The notes beneath the pieces are model-generated. The model saw nothing but the letters and a program-made list of their open reading frames with translations. It had not been told where the DNA came from and searched no databases. From positions 1-7,455 of the forward strand of contig WLGA01000054.1 of NCBI GenBank assembly GCA_009703445.1: 7,455 nucleotides of DNA, in the 5' to 3' direction. Positions 1-6,396 of this stretch are shown one piece after another. This DNA is from Actinomycetota bacterium. Lineage in GTDB: Bacteria > Actinomycetota > Actinomycetes > Actinomycetales > Microbacteriaceae. The position numbers and the translations under genes are program-made. The number at the start of each line of letters is the position of its first letter. Position 1 is the first letter of the stretch.

Positions 1-155
1 CAGCGGCAAAGGCTTCTGCTCGTAAGGCTGCCGAGACCAAGGCTGCGGCGACCGCTAAGAAGGCTCCAGTGGCTAAGAAGGCGGCTCCAAAGAAGCCTGC
101 TGCGCCTCGCAAGCCTGCAGCGCCGAAGGACACCGCTTCGAAAGACAAGGCCTAG
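1..155 (+). CDS. C-terminal end of an upstream gene with a Lys/Ala/Pro-rich tail, probably FtsH (partial)
   Basis: Only the last 50 complete codons are present, read in the frame that ends at the TAG at 153-155. The tail is low-complexity: 20 Ala, 13 Lys, 2 Arg and 6 Pro against only 3 acidic residues, with imperfect repeats of the type PAAPRK / AAPKK. It should be disordered and strongly positive, like the tails of histone H1-like or mycobacterial HU proteins. No catalytic domain is inside the window, so function cannot be read from sequence. In actinobacteria the gene directly before folE is usually the membrane AAA protease ftsH, and the stop codon lies only 6 bases before the folE start. 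An FtsH with an extended basic tail is therefore the most likely identity, but this rests on synteny alone. No gene symbol is given for that reason. Confidence 0.6.
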   Translation, partial: AAKASARKAAETKAAATAKKAPVAKKAAPKKPAAPRKPAAPKDTASKDKA

Positions 156-161
156 TCACAG

Positions 162-716
162 GTGATTGATTCCGAGCGCATCAAGGCGGCGGTTGTTGAG
201 TTAATCTCGGCAATCGGCGAAGACCCAAACCGTAGTGAGCTTCAGGCCACACCGACCAAGGTCGCCGAGGCGTACGCGGAGTTTTTCAAAGGCGTTGGTC
301 AAGATGCCAAGTTGGCGATTGCCGACACCTTCGAGGCTGAGCACGTGGAGGTTGTGATTCTCAAAGACATCGACTTCGTGTCAATCTGCGAGCACCACCT
401 TTTGCCTTTTACCGGTGTGGCACACATCGCTTACCTGCCAAGTGACCGCGTGGTCGGTCTCGGCCGCTTGCCAAAGTTGGTTGAAATCATCGGCGCACGC
501 CCACAGTTGCAAGAGAGCCTGACCGCGCAGATCGCAGATGCACTCGAAGAGGGCCTAGGCACACAGGGTGTTGTCGTTGTCGTGGAGGCTCGTCACCACT
601 GCGTAATTTCACGCGGTGCCCGCCAGCCAGAGGCCAACACTGTGACCATGGCTGCTCGAGGCGTCTATTCAGAGCCAATCGCGCGCGCCGAAGTCATGGG
701 GCTGATTTCAAAGTGA
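162..716 (+). CDS. folE: GTP cyclohydrolase I
   Basis: Cytosolic enzyme of the first committed step of folate synthesis: GTP is converted to 7,8-dihydroneopterin triphosphate plus formate. The 184-residue length is normal for the bacterial type I enzyme. The zinc ligands are present: Cys76 and His79 in SICEHHLLPF, and Cys147 in ARHHCVISRG, equivalent to E. coli Cys110, His113 and Cys181. His78 and His145 match catalytic His112 and His179, and Arg151 matches Arg185. The N-terminal GEDPNRSEL...TPTKVAEAY segment is typical of the family. The start is a GTG; it gives the usual short N-terminus, and no other start fits the 6-base gap after the preceding stop. The Shine-Dalgarno is weak (AAGG at 147-150). 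The gap is too short for a folate riboswitch, so expression probably depends on read-through from the upstream gene. The stop overlaps folP by GTGA. Confidence 0.97.
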   Translation: MIDSERIKAAVVELISAIGEDPNRSELQATPTKVAEAYAEFFKGVGQDAKLAIADTFEAEHVEVVILKDIDFVSICEHHLLPFTGVAHIAYLPSDRVVGLGRLPKLVEIIGARPQLQESLTAQIADALEEGLGTQGVVVVVEARHHCVISRGARQPEANTVTMAARGVYSEPIARAEVMGLISK

Positions 717-1624
717 GCGAAAGCCGCTCTGGCTCACAGCGATCAGACTTTCAGCGTCCTTTAGTTATGGGCGTGCTGAACGTCACCCCAGATTCCTTTA
801 GCGATGGCGGAAAATACGACTCCGTCGAATCCGCTCTCGATCACGCGAGGCTGCTGCTAATCGGCGGAGCCAACGTCATCGATGTTGGCGGTGAATCGAC
901 CCGCCCTGGTGCGCCACGAGTGGCCCCAGAGGTTGAGCTTTCTCGAGTCCTACCGGTGGTTGACGCCCTAGTCGCCGAACTTGCCGCCACTAACCGTCGA
1001 GATGTTCGCATCAGCGTCGACACCATGAATGCCACCACCGCCCTGGCCGCGGTGTCTGCTGGCGCTCACATCATCAATGATGTTTCGGGTGGCTTGGCCG
1101 ACCCGAAGATGTTCTCGGTGGCAGCAGCCACCGGAGCAGAAATTGTGATTTCACATTGGCGCGGGTTCAGCGATGGAATGGACCAGCTGAACACCTACCT
1201 AGACCTCGCCGCCGAAGTTGCTGCCGAGCTGAAACTGCGAATCGATGCAGCTATTGCAGCCGGGGTCTCGCGCAACAAAATCATCCTTGACCCAGGTTTG
1301 GGTTTTGCCAAAGACATGGGCCAGAACTGGGAGCTCGTTGCGCGCCTCGATGAACTCGACAAACTTGGTTTGCCGGTCTTGGTCGGCGCATCACGCAAGC
1401 GTTTCATCGCCGGGGCTTTAGACACCGGTCTAGATGAGGCTGACATCGAATCGGGTCAAATCAATAACGGGCGTCGCGACCTGGCGACCGCTGTGCTCAC
1501 TGCCTTGCTACTGCAGCGCAAACTCTGGGGTGTGCGCGTGCACAACGTGGTCGCCACGAACGATGCGATTGCAATTGTTGAGGCTCTCCGGTTTGCCGAA
1601 GATGGCAAGTCAGGGCAGAGTTAA
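713..1624 (+). CDS. folP: Dihydropteroate synthase
   Basis: Condenses 6-hydroxymethyl-7,8-dihydropterin pyrophosphate with p-aminobenzoate to give dihydropteroate; the sulfonamide target. TIM-barrel signatures appear in order: VMGVLNVTPDSFSDGG (18-33, Asn23), IDVGGESTRPGA (56-67, Asp57, Thr63, Arg64), SVDT (101-104), INDVSGG (121-127), SHWRG (147-151), ILDPGLGFAK (191-200, Asp193), VGASRKRF (224-231, Lys229) and VRVHNV (274-279, Arg275, His277). All substrate-binding residues I know from E. coli are kept. Loops 1 and 2 are intact, without the insertions seen in acquired sul enzymes, so this looks like the ordinary housekeeping form. The HWR variant of the usual HMR motif is, as I recall, also found in mycobacterial FolP1. 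The 303-residue length is slightly longer than E. coli FolP because of a polar N-terminal extension. GTG start, overlapping the folE stop by 4 bases. Confidence 0.97.
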   Translation: MSESRSGSQRSDFQRPLVMGVLNVTPDSFSDGGKYDSVESALDHARLLLIGGANVIDVGGESTRPGAPRVAPEVELSRVLPVVDALVAELAATNRRDVRISVDTMNATTALAAVSAGAHIINDVSGGLADPKMFSVAAATGAEIVISHWRGFSDGMDQLNTYLDLAAEVAAELKLRIDAAIAAGVSRNKIILDPGLGFAKDMGQNWELVARLDELDKLGLPVLVGASRKRFIAGALDTGLDEADIESGQINNGRRDLATAVLTALLLQRKLWGVRVHNVVATNDAIAIVEALRFAEDGKSGQS

Positions 1625-1627
1625 GTC

Positions 1628-2023
1628 ATGCGCGAAAAGCCACAACGTCACAAAATCAAACTGACCGGTTTGCGTGTTTATGCGCACCACGGGGTCTTTG
1701 ATTATGAACGCCAAAATGGCCAGGATTTTTACATCGACGCGACCGTCTGGATCGACGGAGACGCAGCGGCTTTCGGCGACGACCTCTCTAAGACCGTGCA
1801 CTACGGAGACTTGGCCAAGGCCATCGTCGACAACGTAAAAGGTCAACCGGTTGACCTCCTAGAGACTCTTGCGCAGCGCTTGCTAGACATGGTCATGAAC
1901 TTCGGTGGCGGCCCGGCCGGTGGCCCGGTCATCAAGGCCGAAATCACCGTGCACAAGCCAAATGCCCCGATCATCTATGAGTTCGAGGATGTCTCGGTGA
2001 CCGTCAAGGCCAAGCGTTCATGA
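1628..2023 (+). CDS. folB: Dihydroneopterin aldolase
   Basis: Cleaves 7,8-dihydroneopterin to 6-hydroxymethyl-7,8-dihydropterin and glycolaldehyde, the step feeding FolK. The 131 residues cover the whole T-fold domain. Recognisable motifs are YAHHGVFDYERQNGQDF (18-34) with Glu27, the conserved pterin-site acid; DDLSKTVHYGDL (51-62); DLLETLAQRL (76-85) with Glu79, the pterin-anchoring Glu; and VHKPNAPI (108-115) with Lys110, the catalytic Lys. A small Gly/Pro stretch (GGGPAGGP, 93-100) lengthens the loop before the last strands. The ATG follows the folP stop by 3 bases, and the stop overlaps the folK start by ATGA. No strong Shine-Dalgarno is visible, which suits a coupled gene in the middle of an operon. 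Confidence 0.95.
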   Translation: MREKPQRHKIKLTGLRVYAHHGVFDYERQNGQDFYIDATVWIDGDAAAFGDDLSKTVHYGDLAKAIVDNVKGQPVDLLETLAQRLLDMVMNFGGGPAGGPVIKAEITVHKPNAPIIYEFEDVSVTVKAKRS

Positions 2024-2517
2024 GCGAACCGGTTCTTGCCGTTTTGGCAATCGGCGGAAACCTAGGCAAACGTCGCAAGACCATTCGCTCGGGGCTCAAG
2101 GCTCTTGCGGCAACCAAGGGAATCTCGAAGGTGCTTTGTTCGCCCCTGGTCGAGTCCTCTGCCGTTACCGAAGAGGGCGTCGATGAGTCGAAGCCGAACT
2201 ACATGAATGGCGTGGTTCAAATCATGACCACTCTGAAGCCCAAGGAACTGCTCACCGAAATTCGCCGAATCGAAACCGAGCACGGGCGAATTCGAATCGA
2301 GCGCTGGGGCTCTCGAACCCTCGACATCGACATCGTTACATACGGCGATGTTTTGAAAGCCACAAAAGAGCTGACCATCCCGCACCCTCGTGCCTTCGAG
2401 CGCGCGTTCGTGCTGGTGCCTTGGGCACTTCTCGACCCACAGGCGGTTTTGCCCGGCTACGGGAAAGTGGCTGAGCTTGCCGAGCCACTCAAGGAACAGG
2501 TTTGGTTGGTCAAGTGA
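2020..2517 (+). CDS. folK: 6-hydroxymethyl-7,8-dihydropterin pyrophosphokinase (HPPK)
   Basis: Transfers pyrophosphate from ATP to 6-hydroxymethyl-7,8-dihydropterin, producing the substrate for FolP. The 165-residue length matches a single-domain HPPK, not the FolB-FolK fusion found in some lineages. Motifs: AIGGNLGKR (10-18), PNYMNGVVQI (59-68), the HPPK signature ERWGSRTLDIDI (94-105) with the two Mg-binding aspartates Asp102 and Asp104 (E. coli Asp95 and Asp97), and IPHPRAFERAFVLVPW (120-135). A mild oddity is GGNLG followed by KRRK, where most family members have GSNLGDR. ATG start inside the folB stop (ATGA); the stop overlaps the next gene by GTGA. Confidence 0.95.
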   Translation: MSEPVLAVLAIGGNLGKRRKTIRSGLKALAATKGISKVLCSPLVESSAVTEEGVDESKPNYMNGVVQIMTTLKPKELLTEIRRIETEHGRIRIERWGSRTLDIDIVTYGDVLKATKELTIPHPRAFERAFVLVPWALLDPQAVLPGYGKVAELAEPLKEQVWLVK

Positions 2518-3017
2518 AGCCGACCAAAGTTCTAACACTGCTCGGATGGGTTATCCCTGCCGCGACAGCCGGCTATCTGTTTGCAAAATTCGTGGTCGCA
2601 AGCGGCGGCCAAGTTCCCGTTGCACCGTTGAACCTGATTCTCACCTTTCTTGCGATCGCGGTCATCCTGGCTGTTTTTGCGGCACCGATGTTTCGCTATC
2701 GCAGAGAACTGGCGGCCCAGCGAAAGACCGCTTCAGCACCGCGACCAAAGCGTCTCAACCCGTTTTATGCGGTTCGTCTAGTCGTACTGGCTAAAGCAAC
2801 TGCAATCGCCGGGGCGCTGTTTGCCGGCTGGCAACTCGGTGTCATTTGGCTGCAAATCTCATCGCCGGTTACCCCGGGTTCGGTCTGGCAAAACGTTGCA
2901 GCGCTGATTTCCTCCATCGTTATGGTTGTCCTGGCGTTGGTCATCGAACGCATCTGCCGCATCCCCGAAGATGCTGGCGATTCAGAGGCACCTAACCAGG
3001 AAGGCGTCGTCGCATGA
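2514..3017 (+). CDS. DUF3180 family four-helix membrane protein, function unknown
   Basis: A 167-residue integral membrane protein with four predicted helices, roughly 6-28, 37-59, 88-113 and 125-146. A strongly basic loop (61-80, RYRRELAAQRK...RPKR) points to the cytoplasm between helices 2 and 3. The family is recognised by AVRLVVLAKATAIAGALFAG (86-105), which resembles the conserved third helix of actinobacterial DUF3180 proteins, and by the end ALVIERICRIPED, close to the ERVCKLPED I recall from Streptomyces members. It regularly sits between folK and the DUF2520-panC pair, but no role is established. Start choice: GTG at 2514 gives a GTGA overlap and the usual short basic N-terminus (MKPTKVL). 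TTG at 2502, with AAGGA at 2491-2495, would add four residues and cannot be ruled out. Confidence 0.85.
   Translation: MKPTKVLTLLGWVIPAATAGYLFAKFVVASGGQVPVAPLNLILTFLAIAVILAVFAAPMFRYRRELAAQRKTASAPRPKRLNPFYAVRLVVLAKATAIAGALFAGWQLGVIWLQISSPVTPGSVWQNVAALISSIVMVVLALVIERICRIPEDAGDSEAPNQEGVVA
2998..3004 (+). promoter_or_regulatory. Shine-Dalgarno site that favours the first of two adjacent ATGs
   Basis: AGGAAGG lies 9 bases before the ATG at 3014 and 12 before the ATG at 3017. The spacing favours 3014, which also gives an ATGA overlap with the stop of the DUF3180 gene. Confidence 0.65.
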
Positions 3018-3721
3018 TGCAGGGTCGCCTTTCGGTTGGAATCATCGGCGCTGGCCCAGTCGGCACGGTCCTCGGGCAAGCTCTTGCCGCCGCCGGCCAC
3101 TTCATCGTTGGCATTGCAGCCACGGATGAAAAGAATATCGAACGAGCAGAAACGCTTCTTCCTGATGTTCCGGTGAAGGCCCTGCCCGCCATCCTTGAAG
3201 AAGCTGACTTAGTTTTGCTGGCGATTCCGGCTGATCAGATTGCACCAACCGTAAACGGCATCGCCCAAAACAGCATGTGGCGATCCGGTCAGCTCGTTGC
3301 CCACACTGCGGGCGAGCACGGTTACAACATCCTTGGCCCGGCAACCGCGCAGGGTGTTATTCCGCTGGCGATTCACCCGGCGATGACTTTCACCGGCACG
3401 AGCATTGACCTGGCGCGCATCCGTGAGAGCTATTTCGCAGTCGCCGCTCCGGTGGTCGCGCTTCCGATTGCTCAGGCGCTGGTCATCGAGATGGGCGCCG
3501 AGCCAATCGTCATCAGCGAAGACAACCGCAAGAAATACTTCGAGGCGGTCTCGGTGGCCAACCAGTTCTCGGCGATGGTTGTAAACCAGGCCATCGGTTT
3601 GCTTGAGGAAATCGGCGTCGAGGATGCCCGCGGCGTGATTGCCCCGACCATTCGCAGCGCCGTCGAGCAGGCCCTGGCCAAGGGCCACCAGCCACTAGAC
3701 CCGGATGAGTTGCTCAGCTGA
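3014..3721 (+). CDS. Rossmann-like / DUF2520 domain protein, putative NAD(P)-dependent oxidoreductase
   Basis: The N-terminal half is a dinucleotide-binding Rossmann fold: SVGIIGAGPVGTVLGQAL (7-24) with GxGxxG at 12-17, then DLVLLAIPADQI (65-76), typical of the NADP-binding half of 6-phosphogluconate/ketopantoate-reductase-like proteins. LAIHPAMTFTG (118-128) is the hallmark of the Rossmann-DUF2520 family and leads into a helical C-terminal part. The substrate is unknown. The gene sits next to panC across actinobacteria (Rv3603c in M. tuberculosis), which invites a link to pantothenate synthesis, but the sequence does not prove it. At 235 residues it is shorter than the roughly 300 usual in Streptomyces and Mycobacterium. 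The region after SAVEQALAKG, where those carry an LTGPVARGD segment and more helices, is replaced by HQPLDPDELLS and a stop. The stop overlaps the panC ATG by one base (TGATG). Confidence 0.85.
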   Translation: MMQGRLSVGIIGAGPVGTVLGQALAAAGHFIVGIAATDEKNIERAETLLPDVPVKALPAILEEADLVLLAIPADQIAPTVNGIAQNSMWRSGQLVAHTAGEHGYNILGPATAQGVIPLAIHPAMTFTGTSIDLARIRESYFAVAAPVVALPIAQALVIEMGAEPIVISEDNRKKYFEAVSVANQFSAMVVNQAIGLLEEIGVEDARGVIAPTIRSAVEQALAKGHQPLDPDELLS

Positions 3722-4619
3722 TGCAGACCGTTTCAACCGCCGCCGAACTGACCGCGGCCATCGATGAGGAGCGCGACCTACCGGGTTGTGCCGGTCTAAA
3801 GGTCGCATTCGTGCCGACCATGGGCGCTTTGCACGATGGTCACCTGTCGCTGGTACGCCAAGCGCGCGAGTATGCCGATCTAGTGGTGGTTTCGATTTTC
3901 GTGAACCCGCTTCAGTTCGGCGCTGGTGAAGATTTCGACAAATACCCGCGCACACTCGAGGCCGATGCCGCCGTGCTCGAAGCGGCCGGTGCCGATGTGC
4001 TTTTTGCCCCAACGGTTGACGTCGTTTACCCGGATGGTGTCGAGGCGGCAAATGCCGCAGCGGCAGCCCGGCCAGCCTTGCAGTCGGGCGCAGTCGGCAA
4101 GACCTTCGAAGGGGCTGCTCGGCCAGGCCACTTCGATGGCATGCTCACCGTAGTCGCAAGGCTCTTCGAACTGGTGAATCCAGATTTCGCAGTTTTCGGC
4201 GCGAAGGATGCCCAACAGCTTTTCCTAATCAAGCGCATGGCGGCAACCGAGTTCCCTGACTTACACATCATCGAGGCTCCCATTGTGCGCGAGACCAGCG
4301 GTCTGGCGATGTCGAGCCGCAATCGATACCTAGACGCAGCAGCACTCGAGGTTGCCGGCCAGCTCTCTAAGGCGCTGAACGTTGGCAAGGCAGCTGCCGA
4401 AACTCTCGGGGCGAAGCCATCCTTGGCTGTGAATGCCGCGCGAGCCCGCCTCGAAGGCGTGCCTGAGGCTAAACTTGATTATCTAGCCCTGGTTGACCCA
4501 AGCAGTTTCGAGCTAATCGACGACAGCTTCACCGGCCGGGCATTGATGCTAATCGCCGCGGTGGTTGGCAACACAAGACTTATCGACAACCTCACCATCG
4601 ATTTTCAGGAGCCATTCGC

Positions 4620-4623
<4 letters not shown>
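3721..4623 (+). CDS. panC: Pantothenate synthetase (pantoate--beta-alanine ligase)
   Basis: Joins pantoate and beta-alanine with ATP, via pantoyl-adenylate, to make pantothenate, the coenzyme A precursor. It belongs to the nucleotidyl-transferase superfamily. Motifs: FVPTMGALHDGHLSLV (30-45) with the HxGH pair His38 and His41; SIFVNPLQFG (58-67); DFDKYPRTLEAD (71-82); HFDGMLTVVARL (137-148); FGAKDAQQ (159-166) with Lys162 and Asp163; and VRETSGLAMSSRNRYL (189-204), the KMSKS-like loop. DYLALVDP (253-260) marks the C-terminal dimer domain. The 300-residue length is normal for actinobacteria. The loop between YPDG and EGAARPGHF (107-129) is alanine-rich and about nine residues longer than I recall in the mycobacterial enzyme. 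Translation is probably coupled to the DUF2520 gene through TGATG. panD and panB are not in the window. Confidence 0.97.
4607..4611 (+). promoter_or_regulatory. Shine-Dalgarno site of lysS inside the panC 3' end
   Basis: AGGAG sits 8 bases before the ATG at 4620, a near-ideal spacing. It is one of the few strong ribosome sites in the gene train, and it supports this start and independent loading of ribosomes on lysS despite the ATGA overlap. Confidence 0.75.
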
Positions 4624-6118
<1,495 letters not shown>

Positions 6119-6119
<1 letters not shown>

Positions 6120-6298
6120 TGACCTCGCAAGAAATCATCGATGCGCTTTTGTCGCTCGTGCCACCAATCTTGGTCGGTGGAATCTTCTACCTGATCATGC
6201 GTGGGATCCTTCGCGCCGACCGCACCGAGCGCAAGGTTTATGCCGAGATGGAAGCAGAGATGCGCGCCGAGGCAGCAGCCAAGGCGGCAAAGAAGTAA
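6119..6298 (+). CDS. Small single-pass membrane protein of 59 residues, function unknown
   Basis: The reading frame opens at an ATG sharing its A with the lysS TAA stop (TAATG) and ends at TAA 6296-6298. It has a short polar N-terminus (MTSQEIID), one hydrophobic segment at about 9-31 (LLSLVPPILVGGIFYLIMRG) and then a highly charged, helix-prone tail (RADRTERKVYAEMEAEMRAE, then an AAAKAAKK end). Basic residues right after the membrane segment predict N-out/C-in topology by the positive-inside rule. The clean hydrophobic-to-charged layout, the coupled start and codon use like the neighbours argue that it is real. I do not recognise a named family. In M. tuberculosis the place between lysS and clpC1 is held by the DNA-bridging protein Lsr2; this protein shows no Lsr2 features (no AT-hook-like RGR motif), so it is not a shortened Lsr2. 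Ribosome-site evidence is weak (GGTGA at 6110-6114). Confidence 0.75.
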
Positions 6299-6302
6299 CT
6301 CT

Positions 6303-6320
6303 TTCTCGCCTCTGGCGAAC
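6303..6320 (+). promoter_or_regulatory. Predicted ClgR operator upstream of clpC
   Basis: TTCTCGCCTCTGGCGAAC contains the dyad TCGCC-TCT-GGCGA (6306-6318). On the minus strand it reads GTTCGC-CAGAG-GCG, an exact match to the GTTCGC-N5-GCG element described for ClgR, the Clp gene regulator of Streptomyces. It also fits the corynebacterial consensus WNNWCGCYNANRGCGWWS with one mismatch at the central A. Its location in the only intergenic gap, before a clp gene that is a classical ClgR target, strongly supports the call. The assignment is by motif memory and position, not by a scored search. Confidence 0.65.
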
Positions 6321-6337
6321 AAGCCCCATCCGGGCTT
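6321..6337 (+). other. Small hairpin between the ClgR site and clpC
   Basis: AAGCCC (6321-6326) and GGGCTT (6332-6337) form a perfect 6-bp stem with a 5-base loop (CATCC). It begins 22 bases after the stop of the small membrane protein gene and could mark the 3' end of the upstream transcript. It is followed by AAATCCC with no T tract, so it is at best a weak intrinsic terminator or a 3' end stabiliser. Confidence 0.4.
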
Positions 6338-6347
6338 AAATCCCACC

Positions 6348-6353
6348 TAACAT
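6348..6353 (+). promoter_or_regulatory. Possible -10 element of the clpC promoter
   Basis: TAACAT matches the TATAAT consensus at four of six bases, including the key T1, A2 and T6. A transcription start near 6360-6361 would put the ClgR dyad centre at about -48 and leave a leader of about 36 bases. No convincing -35 box stands 16-18 bases upstream, as expected for an activator-dependent promoter. TTAAAT at 6336-6341 is a weaker alternative. Confidence 0.35.
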
Positions 6354-6361
6354 CGTCATTA

Positions 6362-6383
6362 GAAGCCTGAAACCATGGGCTTC
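6362..6383 (+). other. Inverted repeat in the clpC leader next to the ribosome site
   Basis: GAAGCC (6362-6367) pairs perfectly with GGCTTC (6378-6383) around a 10-base loop. The 3' arm ends 4 bases before the clpC Shine-Dalgarno. If transcription starts near 6361, this hairpin would form the very 5' end of the mRNA. Confidence 0.4.
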
Positions 6384-6387
6384 GAAT

Positions 6388-6391
6388 GGAG
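6388..6391 (+). promoter_or_regulatory. Shine-Dalgarno site of clpC
   Basis: GGAG (in TGGAGAC) lies 5 bases before the ATG at 6397. It selects this ATG over the out-of-frame ATG at 6375, and the resulting N-terminus MFEKFTDKARRVV is the conserved actinobacterial ClpC start. Confidence 0.8.
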
Positions 6392-6396
6392 ACAAG

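Noticed and set aside
156..161. Folate riboswitch or promoter before folE
   Set aside because: Only 6 bases separate the preceding stop from the GTG start, too little for any such element.
2062..2538. Minus-strand open frame of 158 residues opposite folK
   Set aside because: Antisense shadow of folK; no motif, no promoter, and folK has all HPPK signatures.
2390..2794. Plus-strand frame of 134 residues spanning the folK/DUF3180 junction
   Set aside because: Cys/Ser/Arg-rich composition and no family features; both overlapping genes in the other frames are well supported.
3014..3721. Naming the Rossmann/DUF2520 gene panE (ketopantoate reductase)
   Set aside because: The HPAMTFTG motif and C-terminal part are of the DUF2520 family, and the KPR signatures of PanE are not visible; only the panC neighbour suggests the link.
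3209..4051. Several long minus-strand open frames opposite the DUF2520 gene and panC
   Set aside because: Overlapping shadows with Arg/His/Pro-rich composition typical of antisense frames in GC-rich DNA; the plus strand is fully explained.
6321..6337. Intrinsic terminator after the lysS train
   Set aside because: Stem of only 6 bp and no following T run; kept only as a hairpin.
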